Shown here in pieces: positions 16,383 to 25,330 of a stretch of DNA of 64,000 nt. The first letter of the stretch is position 1. Each line of letters starts with the position of its first letter. The translations under genes were made by a program, and so were the position numbers. Below the pieces are notes generated by a model. The model worked only from the letters and a program-made list of their open reading frames with translations. It was not told the origin of the DNA and did no database searches. This stretch comes from Tsuneonella rigui. GTDB taxonomy: Bacteria; Pseudomonadota; Alphaproteobacteria; Sphingomonadales; Sphingomonadaceae. The stretch is from the NCBI RefSeq assembly GCF_003958625.1, contig NZ_RSEL01000026.1:1-64000 (forward strand), in the 5' to 3' direction.

Positions 16383-17174
16383 ATGCCCCGCGACGTCACT
16401 TATTCGAGCTATCTCGACCTCGACTGCATTCTCTCGGCGCAGCACCCGGCCAGCGCCGCGCACGACGAGCTCCTGTTCATCATCGTCCACCAGGCGAGCG
16501 AGCTGTGGCTCAAGCTGTGCCTGCATGAGCTCAATGCCGCCCGCGCCGAGATCGCCGCCGATGACTTGCGGCCCGCGTTCAAGATGCTCGCCCGGGTAGC
16601 GCGCGCGCAGAACCAGCTCATCCAGTCGTGGGACGTGCTGAGCACGATGACCCCGGCCGACTATTCCGAGGTGCGCCCGCACCTTGCTAGCTCCAGCGGC
16701 TTCCAGAGCGCCCAGTACCGGCTGATGGAGTTCCTCCTCGGCGGCCGCAATCCCGACATGGTGACCATGCACGAGGCGACCCCCGAGGTGGCCGCGGCCC
16801 TGCGCGCCGAGCTCGATCGCCCGAGCCTCTACGACGAAGCAATCCGCCTGCTCGCCCGCCGCGGCTTCCGCATTCCAGACGCGGTGCTCGAACGCGATCA
16901 CCGCGGCGGGTGGACGCCGTCAGCCGAGGTCGAGGCCGCGTGGGCGGAAATCTATCGCGAGCCCGAGGACTACTGGGACCTTTACGAGCTGGCCGAAAAG
17001 CTCGTCGATCTCGAATACCACTTCCAGCGCTGGCGCTTCGGGCACCTGAAGACCGTCGAGCGCATCATCGGCTTCAAGCGCGGCACCGGCGGGACGGCGG
17101 GCGTGCCGTACCTCGAAGGCGTGCTGAAGCAGGTGTTCTTTCCCGAACTGCTGAGCGTACGGACGGCGATCTGA
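16383..17174 (+). CDS. kynA: Tryptophan 2,3-dioxygenase
   Basis: A 263-residue haem enzyme that opens the indole ring of L-tryptophan to N-formylkynurenine. Family signatures are present: YSSYLDLD near the start, ELLFIIVHQASELWLKL (residues 29-45), SSGFQSAQYRLMEF, LVDLEYHFQRWRFGHLKTVERIIGFKRGTGGTAGVPYLEG with the axial haem histidine, and the final LFPELLSVR-type end (FFPELLSVR). No other kynurenine-pathway gene is adjacent. Confidence 0.93.
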   Translation: MPRDVTYSSYLDLDCILSAQHPASAAHDELLFIIVHQASELWLKLCLHELNAARAEIAADDLRPAFKMLARVARAQNQLIQSWDVLSTMTPADYSEVRPHLASSSGFQSAQYRLMEFLLGGRNPDMVTMHEATPEVAAALRAELDRPSLYDEAIRLLARRGFRIPDAVLERDHRGGWTPSAEVEAAWAEIYREPEDYWDLYELAEKLVDLEYHFQRWRFGHLKTVERIIGFKRGTGGTAGVPYLEGVLKQVFFPELLSVRTAI

Positions 17175-17228
17175 TTTGCCCGACGCTTCTAGCCCCTCAC
17201 TGCAAACGACAATGCAAAGTCACATCTC

Positions 17229-17792
17229 ATGGCAGTCATCAGCGACACGCCGATCTTGGGCCGGCAATGCGGCCAGTGCAGCATGTGCTGCAAGCTCATG
17301 GAGATCAAAGAGCTGCAGAAGCCGGGCGGCTCCTGGTGTCGGCACGTCAGCAAGGGCAGCGGTTGCTCGATCTATCGCGACAGGCCACCGTCATGCGCCG
17401 CGTTCGGTTGCGGCTATCTCCACTGGCCGATGGCGGGCGATCACTGGTTTCCTGCCAGATGCAAGATGGTGATCGTCGCCGAAAATGATACGCGCATGGC
17501 CATCCATGTCGATCCCAGTATGCCCAACGTGTGGAAGTCGGAGCCCTACTATTCCGACCTCAAGACCTGGGCCCGGCACGCATCCCGGAACCCCGGGCAG
17601 CAACTGGTGGTGACCGTCGCGGGCCGCATGTTCGTCATCCTTCCCGACAAGGACGTGGACATGGGAATAGTCTCGGAAGATGAAATTGTCTTGTCCGGAC
17701 AGATGGCTGACGGAAGCTACATGGCCATCAAGGTGCGGACCGATGATCTTGGCATCGAAAGATTGGCCAATGGGGGATATCGGGTTCGGTAG
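17229..17792 (+). CDS. Cysteine-cluster (YkgJ-like) protein
   Basis: A 187-residue protein. A cysteine motif C-x-x-C-x-x-C-C lies near the N terminus (QCGQCSMCCKL, residues 14-24). Later cysteines follow at SWCRHVSK, GCSIY, SCAAFGC and RCKMV, a typical YkgJ-type iron/zinc-chelating set. The second half has no cysteines and resembles a beta-rich appended domain of unknown role. The gene is AT-richer than its surroundings and ends eight bases from the stop of another YkgJ-type gene on the opposite strand. Confidence 0.75.
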   Translation: MAVISDTPILGRQCGQCSMCCKLMEIKELQKPGGSWCRHVSKGSGCSIYRDRPPSCAAFGCGYLHWPMAGDHWFPARCKMVIVAENDTRMAIHVDPSMPNVWKSEPYYSDLKTWARHASRNPGQQLVVTVAGRMFVILPDKDVDMGIVSEDEIVLSGQMADGSYMAIKVRTDDLGIERLANGGYRVR

Positions 17793-17800
17793 GCACCGCT

Positions 17801-18283
17801 TCAGGAGAAAAAGCGCCGGCCCTTCAATTTGAAGTATCGATCCGCCAGAATATCCATCGAAAGTAGAGCCAAGCGCGTCTGCGGGGCCGCGGCGGGGTCC
17901 GCATAGAGCCGAGCCCGGAGCGCCCAGATTTTCTCCTCTTTGGGAAGGAGTTGGCGCACGGCTTGCACTGCTGCCCTCAGCAAGCTGACCCGGCGGTCGG
18001 CTTCCGGACGGTCAATTGCGCCTTCCTCGAGCGCGCTCAGGGTAGTGCATCGGAATTCGCGACAGGTGGCAGGACGTTGCTCGTAGACGGTGCATGATGC
18101 GCCGCACAGCCGCGTGCACGGATGAGAGAATATTTCCCGACCGTCCTCCCTTTCGACGGGGAATCCCAGCGAGTGAATTCGCGCTGATTCCTCCGGCGTC
18201 ACGCAGGAGTATCGGAAGAAGGCATCGGTGCAACACACCCCGCATGTTACGCACAGGGGTGGCAGGTCAGACTGCAGATCCAT
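17801..18283 (-). CDS. YkgJ-family cysteine cluster protein
   Basis: A 160-residue protein with C-x-x-C-x-x-C-C at residues 11-18 (CVTCGVCC), then CTRLCGASCTVYEQRPATCREFRC. This is the standard CxxCxxCC-plus-C-terminal-cysteine YkgJ pattern, thought to bind Fe or Zn. The C-terminal half is helical and basic. It converges with the other cysteine-cluster gene and has lower GC than its neighbours, suggesting the two arrived together. Confidence 0.82.
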   Translation of the reverse strand: MDLQSDLPPLCVTCGVCCTDAFFRYSCVTPEESARIHSLGFPVEREDGREIFSHPCTRLCGASCTVYEQRPATCREFRCTTLSALEEGAIDRPEADRRVSLLRAAVQAVRQLLPKEEKIWALRARLYADPAAAPQTRLALLSMDILADRYFKLKGRRFFS

Positions 18284-18514
18284 CGTCGGCTCGCACCTTG
18301 CGATTTTGCCGATCAGATGGCCGGCGCTGCCATTGTCCTACAGCGGACAGAGTGTGACAAGATGTCGGCCATGTCCCGGTCTCCGCTCATCGAAGGACGA
18401 TTCGCGAAAGTGACAAGAATTACTCGCAAATTCGCTGCAACCTATTGATTCTGCGTGCCGAATCCAGTCGGCGGAGTTTCAAAAAACACCCCCGGTCAGT
18501 GTGACAAGTTGGGG

Positions 18515-19123
18515 TCAGGCCTCCAGCTCGATGTCCCAGTACAGCCAGTCGCGCCAGGTTTCGTGGAGGTAGTTCGGCGGGAAGGCCTTGCCGTGCTGGT
18601 GAAGCTGCCAGCTGGTCGGGCGGATCGGGCGCACCGCGGGGTGCATCCGGGCCTGGACCGGGGTGCGGCCGCCCTTCCTCATGTTGCACGGCGCGCAGGC
18701 GGTGATGATGTTCTCCCACGTCGTCCGCCCGCCGAGGCGGCGGGGGATGACATGGTCAAAGGTCAGGTCCTTTTCGCTCCCGCAGTACTGGCAGGCGAAC
18801 CGATCGCGCAGGAACAGGTTGAAGCGGGTGAAGGCGGGAAACTCGTTGGGCTTCACGTACTGCCTGAGCGCGATCACGCTGGGGATCTGCATGTCGAGGC
18901 TGGGCGAGTGGACGCAGCGTTCGTAGCTGGCGACGATGTCGACCCGCTCGAGGAACACCGCCTTGATCGCGGTCTGCCATGGCCACAGGCTGAGCGGATA
19001 GTACGACAGCGGCGTGTAGTCAGCGTTGAGCACCAGCGCGGGGCAGCTTTCCAGCCTGCGCGCCGGGTCTTCCTCGGCGGTGCGGAAGCGGGCGGTCCGC
19101 TCGATCAGTTCGGCATTGAACAC
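18515..19123 (-). CDS. HNH endonuclease domain protein
   Basis: A 202-residue protein with an HNH_5-type nuclease domain. The zinc knuckle FACQYCG (about residue 125) is followed by the catalytic DLTFDHVIPRRLGGRTTWEN and ACAPCNMRKGGRTP, which supplies the second CxxC. The N-terminal half (LVLNADYTPLSYYPLSLWPWQ) is typical of a broadly conserved alphaproteobacterial group. Cellular role unknown. The GTG at 19123 has GGAGGG upstream. It is divergent from gluQRS. Confidence 0.82.
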   Translation of the reverse strand: MFNAELIERTARFRTAEEDPARRLESCPALVLNADYTPLSYYPLSLWPWQTAIKAVFLERVDIVASYERCVHSPSLDMQIPSVIALRQYVKPNEFPAFTRFNLFLRDRFACQYCGSEKDLTFDHVIPRRLGGRTTWENIITACAPCNMRKGGRTPVQARMHPAVRPIRPTSWQLHQHGKAFPPNYLHETWRDWLYWDIELEA

Positions 19124-19246
19124 GTTGCGCGGTGCCCTCCGATTGACGCTATCGGAGCATTTGCCGATTTGTGCGTCAACCCGGTGACGGTCATGGAATC
19201 CACAGCGGTTGGGCCTCTGGGGCCGGTGCGATAGGGCTGCGCGCGC

Positions 19247-20074
19247 ATGGAAACCACCCGCTTCGCCCCTAGCCCCAACGGGCCGTTGCACCTGGGCCAC
19301 GCCTATTCGGCGATCGTCGCGCACGATCTGGCGCAGGAGCGGGGCGGCCGGTTCCTGCTGCGGATTGAGGATATCGATGGAACGCGCAGCCGGTCGGAGT
19401 TGGCGGCGGAGTTTCGCGCCGATCTCGCCTGGCTGGAGCTCCAGTGGACCGAAGTCGCCGCGCAATCCGCCCGGCTGGCGCGGTACGAGGAGGCAGCCGA
19501 GAGCCTGCGGACGATGGGGCTTCTCTATCCTTGCTCGTGCACGCGCGCTGAGATTGCCGCTGCTGCACGCAAGCGCGGCCCGGAGGGACCAGTCTATCCC
19601 GGCACCTGTCGCGGGCGATCGGCTGATCCGGCGGAAGCGGCGTGGCGGCTCGATGTCGGCCGCGCGCTTCGGTTGACCGGCCCACTCTCGTGGGAGGACG
19701 AGGTTGCGGGACCACAGGAAGCGCGCCCTGAACTGCTCGGCGATGTCGTTCTAATGCGCAAGGACGCGCCGGCGAGCTATCACCTCGCGGTCACGCTCGA
19801 CGATGCGGCGGACGGTGTCACGCTCGTCACGCGCGGGCGAGACCTGTTTGCGGCGACCCACATCCACCGACTGCTCCAGGCGTTGCTCGATTTGCCGGTG
19901 CCGCGCTGGCACCACCATTCGCTGCTGGTCGAACCCGACGGCCGCAAGCTCGCCAAGCGGCGCGGCTCCCCCGGGCTCGACGAGCGGCGGCTGGCGGGCG
20001 AGGACGGCAGTGCGCTCGCCGACGCCTTGCGCGCGCACCGTTTCCCTGCTGGCATTTCGCTCTCGGAGGCCTAG
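19247..20074 (+). CDS. gluQ: Glutamyl-Q tRNA(Asp) synthetase
   Basis: A 275-residue paralogue of the glutamyl-tRNA synthetase catalytic domain without an anticodon-binding domain. It attaches glutamate to the queuosine base of tRNA(Asp). Visible are the HIGH-type motif HLGH (residues 16-19) in RFAPSPNGPLHLGH, RIEDIDGTR, the zinc ligands CSC (about 89-91) and GTC, and the degenerate KMSKS region GRKLAKRRGS. Confidence 0.93.
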   Translation: METTRFAPSPNGPLHLGHAYSAIVAHDLAQERGGRFLLRIEDIDGTRSRSELAAEFRADLAWLELQWTEVAAQSARLARYEEAAESLRTMGLLYPCSCTRAEIAAAARKRGPEGPVYPGTCRGRSADPAEAAWRLDVGRALRLTGPLSWEDEVAGPQEARPELLGDVVLMRKDAPASYHLAVTLDDAADGVTLVTRGRDLFAATHIHRLLQALLDLPVPRWHHHSLLVEPDGRKLAKRRGSPGLDERRLAGEDGSALADALRAHRFPAGISLSEA

Positions 20075-20083
20075 ATAACCCGC

Positions 20084-20311
20084 ATGACCACGTTCCTCGT
20101 CATCGTCCTCGTCGTCCTCATGATCATGGTGGTCGTCTCGCTGGTGCGCGGGATCGTCGCGTTCCTGCAGTCGCACAAGGCGGACATCGAGGCGGGCAGC
20201 CGGCGGCAGCAGGACATGCAGCTGATGCAGAACAAGATGATGTTCAACCGCATCAAGTACCAGGCGCTGGCGATCGTGGTGGTGGCGGTCATCATGATGA
20301 TCGCGCGCTGA
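20084..20311 (+). CDS. HIG1-domain-like small membrane protein
   Basis: A 75-residue protein with two transmembrane helices (about residues 4-27 and 56-73). The linker carries Q-x-x-x-M/N-K-M-M-x-x-R-x-x-x-Q, like the HIG1/twin-transmembrane family that associates with respiratory complexes. A HIG1-like gene followed by cobalamin adenosyltransferase and 3-hydroxybutyryl-CoA dehydrogenase is a recurrent alphaproteobacterial order, which supports the call. Confidence 0.7.
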   Translation: MTTFLVIVLVVLMIMVVVSLVRGIVAFLQSHKADIEAGSRRQQDMQLMQNKMMFNRIKYQALAIVVVAVIMMIAR

Positions 20312-20330
20312 CGGCGGGTTCGCCCGACCG

Positions 20331-20897
20331 ATGGTCAAGCTCAACAAGATCTACACCCGCACCGGCGACGACGGCACCACCGGCCTGGTCGACGGCTCGC
20401 GTGCGCCCAAGCACTCGGCGCGGATCGAGGCTATCGGCGCAGTGGACGAAGCCAATTCCGCGCTGGGCTTCGCGGCCGTTGCGTTGGAGGGTGAAGCCCG
20501 TGCCGACGCAACCCGTATCCAGAACGACCTGTTCGATCTCGGCGCGGATCTCGCGACTCCCGGCGAGGACTTCACCCCGTCGGCGATGGTCCTGCGGATC
20601 GTCCCGTCGCAGGCGGACTGGCTGGAAACGCGGATCGATGCGGCGAGCGAGCGGCTGACTCCGCTCACGAGCTTTGTTCTTCCCGGAGGCAGCGAGGCCG
20701 CAGCGCGAGTGCACTTGGCGCGGGCGGCGGTGCGCCGCGCCGAACGGGCGATGACGGCGCTTGGCGAGCACGATTCGGTCAACCCGGCCGCACTCGCCTA
20801 CGTAAACCGGCTGTCAGATTATCTTTTCCAGCTCGCGCGCCTGCTCAACGATGAGGGGCGCAGCGACGTGACGTGGATTCCCGGCGCAAACCGCTAG
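20331..20897 (+). CDS. PduO-type cob(I)alamin adenosyltransferase
   Basis: A 188-residue enzyme that transfers the adenosyl group of ATP to cob(I)alamin to give coenzyme B12. It starts with the PduO ATP-binding loop [17 protein letters not shown] and has [15 protein letters not shown] and the helix [12 protein letters not shown] with the key Arg residues. [11 protein letters not shown] closes the domain. It lies 20 bases downstream of the HIG1-like gene. Confidence 0.93.
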   Translation: MVKLNKIYTRTGDDGTTGLVDGSRAPKHSARIEAIGAVDEANSALGFAAVALEGEARADATRIQNDLFDLGADLATPGEDFTPSAMVLRIVPSQADWLETRIDAASERLTPLTSFVLPGGSEAAARVHLARAAVRRAERAMTALGEHDSVNPAALAYVNRLSDYLFQLARLLNDEGRSDVTWIPGANR

Positions 20898-20958
20898 GCA
20901 AGCCGCCCACCGCTCGCTAACCCGCCGCCTTTGCTGCAAGTGCGAAGGAATTGTGCGA

Positions 20959-21828
20959 ATGCAAACAGTCGGCGTCATCGGAGCGGGCCAGATGGGCGCG
21001 GGGATCGCCCAGATCATCGCGCAGCACGGCATGAAGGTCCTGCTGTCTGACGTCGATCTCGCTGCCGCCGAACGGGGCAAGGCCGGGATCGACAAGGCGC
21101 TGGGCCGGCTGGTCGGTCGCGGCAAGCTCGAGATCGCCGACGCCGAGGCGACGCTGGCGCGCATCCAGCCGGTCGCCGAGCTCGCGCCGATGACCGAGGC
21201 GAGCTTCATCATCGAAGCTGCGACCGAGAACGAGAAGATCAAGCAGGCGATCTTCGGCAACGCCGGCAAGGTGCTCGGGCCGGATGCGATCATGGCGAGC
21301 AACACCAGCTCGATCCCGATCACGCGGATGGCCAACTGGTCGCCCGATCCGGCCCGCTTCATCGGCCTTCACTTCTTCAACCCAGTCCCGGTGATGGGAT
21401 TGATCGAGGTCATCCCCGGCCTCGCCACTTCGCCCGAGACCATCGCCCGCACCCGAGCGCTCGCGGAGGCGCTCGGCAAGGAAGTGGTCGAGGTGCAGGA
21501 CGAGCCCGGCTTCGTCGTCAACCGCATTCTCATCCCGATGCTCAACGAGGCCGCATTCGTGCTCGGCCAGGGCACCGCCAGCATTGCCGACATCGACAAA
21601 GGCTGCCGGATCGGCCTCAACCACCCGATGGGGCCGCTGGAGCTGGCGGATTTCATCGGCCTCGACACCTGCCTGGACATCGTCCGCGTGCTCTACAGCA
21701 CGACCGGCGACAGCAAGTACCGCCCCGCGCCGCTGCTGGTGAAATACGTCGAGGCCGGCTGGCTCGGCCGCAAGAGCGGGAAGGGGTTCTACGACTATTC
21801 GGGCGAAGCGCCCGTTCCGACGCGCTGA
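20959..21828 (+). CDS. 3-hydroxybutyryl-CoA dehydrogenase
   Basis: A 289-residue NAD-dependent enzyme oxidising or reducing short 3-hydroxyacyl-CoA. The Rossmann motif [11 protein letters not shown] (residues 8-18), the catalytic-histidine strand [13 protein letters not shown] and the Glu in that region, SNTSSIPI, and [11 protein letters not shown] are all family signatures. The ATG at 20959 has AAGGA nine bases upstream; the GTG two codons earlier is less well placed. Confidence 0.92.
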   Translation: MQTVGVIGAGQMGAGIAQIIAQHGMKVLLSDVDLAAAERGKAGIDKALGRLVGRGKLEIADAEATLARIQPVAELAPMTEASFIIEAATENEKIKQAIFGNAGKVLGPDAIMASNTSSIPITRMANWSPDPARFIGLHFFNPVPVMGLIEVIPGLATSPETIARTRALAEALGKEVVEVQDEPGFVVNRILIPMLNEAAFVLGQGTASIADIDKGCRIGLNHPMGPLELADFIGLDTCLDIVRVLYSTTGDSKYRPAPLLVKYVEAGWLGRKSGKGFYDYSGEAPVPTR

Positions 21829-21832
21829 CGCG

Positions 21833-21858
21833 GGAACGGCGGGGCGGTCAGGACGGTT
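21833..21858 (+). promoter_or_regulatory. Candidate EcfG (general stress sigma) promoter
   Basis: GGAAC (21833-21837) and CGGTT (21854-21858), 16 bases apart, lie 24 bases before the start of the small acidic gene. The pattern is close to the GGAAC-N16/17-CGTT consensus of alphaproteobacterial EcfG. Two more matches lie at 35624 and 51986. Confidence 0.45.
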
Positions 21859-21881
21859 AAGCGGGCAAAGGAGAATTGCCC

Positions 21882-22178
21882 GTGGCTACCGACCCCAACC
21901 TTGCCCCCGAAACGCATAATTCCGAACAGGACGACGAACAGGAACAGGCGCAGACCGTCGCCGATCAGGCCCGGGCGCTGCGCAAGGGTGATCCGACGTC
22001 GAGCGTCAAGGTCGGCGGTGGCGACGTGCAGGATCTGGTCGATCACATGCGCGACATGGAAAGCTCGGGCCGGATCGACATGGGCGCCTACGACGGCGAG
22101 GAAACCATGGACGACAACGAGGACAAGTACGGCGAGGCCCAGAAGGCCGATCCTGAACTGCGTTCCGACGGAACCTGA
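21882..22178 (+). CDS. Small acidic hydrophilic protein
   Basis: A 98-residue strongly acidic protein without cysteines or membrane segments, rich in Asp/Glu and Gln. The central VGGGDVQDLVDHMRDMESSGRIDMGAY segment looks structured and both ends look disordered. GTG at 21882 has AAAGGAGA eight bases upstream. It resembles the small hydrophilic stress-induced proteins common in sphingomonads (inference from composition and its EcfG-like promoter). No known domain. Confidence 0.68.
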   Translation: MATDPNLAPETHNSEQDDEQEQAQTVADQARALRKGDPTSSVKVGGGDVQDLVDHMRDMESSGRIDMGAYDGEETMDDNEDKYGEAQKADPELRSDGT

Positions 22179-22188
22179 GCTGCCGAAA

Positions 22189-22584
22189 CTACTGCTGCGG
22201 CGGCGCTTGAGACGGCGCTTGCGGCTGGGCTTGCCCAGGCACGTCGCGTGACACGATCACCACATCGTTCGACATCTCTGCGGGATCGGGCGGATTGGCG
22301 GTGGCGAATTCGTCGATCGGGGTCGGGTCTTCACCCTGAGCCGGGTCAATTAATTCTTCGTCCGTGGCCATCACGACGTTGTCGCCAGATTCATCTGAAG
22401 GTGAGACCTCCTGCGTAACGCCGGTCAGCTGCTCGGCCTGCGCCTTTTGTTGCGCGATCTGGTCGGTCGCATCCTGCAGGGCGCCGTGGCTCTTCTCGGT
22501 CCCGACGAGCGTCGTCACGCCTGCCAGCGTCAGGGCGACGAACAACAGCGCAAACCAGCGATTGCGGAACATGTAGCCACGCAT
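22189..22584 (-). CDS. Single-helix membrane protein of unknown function
   Basis: A 131-residue protein with an N-terminal transmembrane helix (about residues 9-26), a coiled-coil-like ATDQIAQQKAQAEQL segment, an acidic middle, and a Gln/Pro/Ala-rich tail (QAQPQAPSQAPPQQ). It follows mutS with 24 bases between and may be co-transcribed. No domain recognised. Confidence 0.6.
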   Translation of the reverse strand: MRGYMFRNRWFALLFVALTLAGVTTLVGTEKSHGALQDATDQIAQQKAQAEQLTGVTQEVSPSDESGDNVVMATDEELIDPAQGEDPTPIDEFATANPPDPAEMSNDVVIVSRDVPGQAQPQAPSQAPPQQ

Positions 22585-22608
22585 GCGCGCGAGCTTACGC
22601 CGTATTGG

Positions 22609-25215
22609 TTAAGCTTCGCTTGAACCCGCTTCGCGCTTGAGCTCGTACAGCACCTCCAACGCCTCGCGCGGGGTCAGGGCGTCGACATCGACCGCCTGCA
22701 AGCGCTCGCGTAGCGTGTCGCACTGCTCCTCCTCGGCTTCCGCCGCCGCGGCGAACAGCGGCAGGTCGCCGAGCCCGGCCGCAAGTCCGCCGGTCTGCGC
22801 CCGGCCTTTCTCGAGCTTGTCGAGCACCGCCTTGGCGCGCGAAACCACCCGCTGCGGCACGCCTGCCAGTCGCGCAACGGCCAGACCATAGCTGCGATCC
22901 GCCGGCCCCTTGGCAAGCTCATGGAGCAGCACGAGATCGCCCTTCCATTCGCGGGCACGCACATGGTGTAAGGACAGTGCGTCGCACGTCTCGGCCAGCC
23001 GGGCGAGCTCGTGGTAGTGAGTGGCGAACAGGCAGCGGCTGCGGTTGGTCTCGTGCACCGCTTCCGCCACCGCCCACGCCAACGCGAGGCCATCGTAAGT
23101 CGAGGTTCCGCGGCCCACTTCGTCGAGGATCACGAACGAGCGTTCGGTCGCTTGCGACAGGATCGCGGCGGTCTCGACCATCTCGACCATGAAGGTCGAG
23201 CGGCCGCGCGCGAGATTGTCGCTCGCGCCGACCCGGCTGAACAGACGATCGGTCAGGCCCACGGTAGCACTGCTCGCCGGTACAAAGCTTCCGGCCTGGG
23301 CAAGGAGAACGATCAGCGCGTTCTGCCGCAGAAAGGTCGACTTGCCGCCCATGTTCGGCCCGCCGATCAGCCACAGCCGGTCGTTCGGCGCGAGCGTGCA
23401 GTCGTTTGCTACGAACCGTTCGCCCCGGCTGGCGAGCGCGGCTTCGACCACCGGATGGCGACCGCCTTCCACCTGCAGCACCGGCTCGTCGCTCAGCGCC
23501 GGCCGCGCCCAGCCGCCTTCGGCACCGCGCTCGGCATGGCTCGCGGCGACGTCGATCCGCGCGAGTGCGGCGGCGGTGCGGGCGATTGCCTCACGCGCGG
23601 CGACTGCCTCACCGACCAGCTCTTCGAAGTGCGCTTCCTCTGCCGCGAGCGCATGCCCGCCCGCCTCGGCGATGCGGCTGGCTTCCTCATGGAGCGAGAG
23701 CGAGTTGAAGCGCACCGCGCCCGCCATCGTCTGGCGGTGCGTGAAGCCGCTATCGGGCGCCATCAGCGCATCGGCCGCGCGGGCCGGCACCTCGATGAAA
23801 TAGCCGAGCACGCCGTTGTGGCGGATTTTGAGCGCGGCGATGCCGGTCTCGGCGCGGTATTTGCCTTCGAGAGCAGCAATCGCTCGTCGCGCGCTACCCG
23901 AGGTTCGGCGCAGGTCGTCGAGCGCGGCATCGTAGCCTTCGGCGATATATCCGCCCTGGCTACGCTCGGTCGGGGGCGAAGGTACCAGCGCGCGGTCGAA
24001 GAGGTCGGTCAACGCACCGTGCCCGCCGAGATCGGGCATCAGTGCGTCCAACAGGGCGGGCCGGTCGGCCCTGCTTCCTAGGTGATCGCGAATGCGGCGC
24101 GCTTCACCCAGGCCATCGCGCAGTTGGCCGAGATCCCGCGGACTGCCGCGCCCCGCGACGACTCGTCCTAGCGCGCGGCCGACGTCGGGGAGAGAGCGCA
24201 GCGCGGCGCGCAAGTCGGTGCGAAGCAGCGGGTCGTCGTGCAACCATGCGACCAGCGCCAACCGCTCCTCGATCGCGGCCCTGACCGTCAACGGCGCTGA
24301 AAGGTCAGCCGCTAGCTGGCGCGCTCCGGCGCCGGTAACGCAGCGGTCGATTGTCGCCAGCAGTGATCCGGCGCGCCCGCCCTGACTGCTCTCGACGATT
24401 TCCAAGCTCGCGCGGGTCGCGGCATCCATCGCCAGGGTGCCGCCGCTCTCGTGCGCGACAGGCGGCAAGAGCAGCGGCAGCTTCCCGCGCCCCGCGTGCT
24501 CCAGGTAGGCAATGAGGCCACCCGCCGCCGCCAGCATGGCACGCGAGAACTGCCCGAATCCGTCGAGCGTGGCCACGCCGTGCACCCGGCACAGTCGGGC
24601 GGTTCCTCCGTCGCTGGCGAAATCTCCGCGTGGTCGAGGAATCACGTCGGCGGGCGCGTCGTCCCATTCGTCGGGCGCTACCGTCTCGCTTGGTGCCAAC
24701 CGGGCGAGGACGGACGCAAGGTCGCCAGCCGAGCACTCCTCCAGTTCCATTCGGCCGGTGGAGATGTCGACTTGGGCAACACCGCAAGTGCCCCGCACTT
24801 CGCACACTGCGGCCAGCACGTTCGCGCGGCGCGGCTCGAGCAGGGCTTCCTCGGTCAGGGTGCCGGCGGTGACGAAGCGGACGATGTCGCGATTGACCAG
24901 GGCTTTCGATCCGCGCGCCTTGCGCGCTTCGTCCGGGCTTTCGGTCTGCTCGGCGATCGCCACCCGACACCCCGCCTTGATCAGCCGCGCAAGGTACCCT
25001 TCCGCAGAATGCACCGGCACGCCGCACATCGGCACCGGCGCGCCGTCGTGCTCGCCGCGGCTGGTCAGCGCGATGTCGAGCACCTGTGCCGCGGTCTTCG
25101 CATCGTCGAAGAACAGCTCGAAGAAATCGCCCATGCGGTAGAACAGCAGGCAGCCTTCGGCCTGCGCCTTGAGCGCCTGGTACTGCGCCATCATCGGAGT
25201 CGAACCGCCCGCCAC
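22609..25215 (-). CDS. mutS: DNA mismatch repair protein MutS
   Basis: An 868-residue MutS, which recognises base mismatches and recruits MutL. The mismatch-reading motif F-x-E is in GDFFELFFDDA near residue 35. Connector, core and clamp domains follow, then the ATPase with Walker A GGPNMGGKST, the signature ATHYHELARLAE, and Walker B DEVGRGTSTYDG. Length matches the family. GTG at 25215 gives the family-like beginning before PMMAQYQALK; a TTG one codon earlier is also possible. Confidence 0.96.
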   Translation of the reverse strand: MAGGSTPMMAQYQALKAQAEGCLLFYRMGDFFELFFDDAKTAAQVLDIALTSRGEHDGAPVPMCGVPVHSAEGYLARLIKAGCRVAIAEQTESPDEARKARGSKALVNRDIVRFVTAGTLTEEALLEPRRANVLAAVCEVRGTCGVAQVDISTGRMELEECSAGDLASVLARLAPSETVAPDEWDDAPADVIPRPRGDFASDGGTARLCRVHGVATLDGFGQFSRAMLAAAGGLIAYLEHAGRGKLPLLLPPVAHESGGTLAMDAATRASLEIVESSQGGRAGSLLATIDRCVTGAGARQLAADLSAPLTVRAAIEERLALVAWLHDDPLLRTDLRAALRSLPDVGRALGRVVAGRGSPRDLGQLRDGLGEARRIRDHLGSRADRPALLDALMPDLGGHGALTDLFDRALVPSPPTERSQGGYIAEGYDAALDDLRRTSGSARRAIAALEGKYRAETGIAALKIRHNGVLGYFIEVPARAADALMAPDSGFTHRQTMAGAVRFNSLSLHEEASRIAEAGGHALAAEEAHFEELVGEAVAAREAIARTAAALARIDVAASHAERGAEGGWARPALSDEPVLQVEGGRHPVVEAALASRGERFVANDCTLAPNDRLWLIGGPNMGGKSTFLRQNALIVLLAQAGSFVPASSATVGLTDRLFSRVGASDNLARGRSTFMVEMVETAAILSQATERSFVILDEVGRGTSTYDGLALAWAVAEAVHETNRSRCLFATHYHELARLAETCDALSLHHVRAREWKGDLVLLHELAKGPADRSYGLAVARLAGVPQRVVSRAKAVLDKLEKGRAQTGGLAAGLGDLPLFAAAAEAEEEQCDTLRERLQAVDVDALTPREALEVLYELKREAGSSEA

Positions 25216-25330
25216 CAAAGTGGGTTAGCGGCGAGGCAGGCGATTCGGAACGCGGCACGTTCCGCTTTCCCCTGTTGCCGCTGGCAGAGTTCCGTTACGG
25301 CACCCGCCAGCGACAACGAAAGGGTGCCCA

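Noticed and set aside
18284-18514. Gene in the gap before the HNH gene
   Set aside because: Only short frames without ribosome sites; composition is intermediate.
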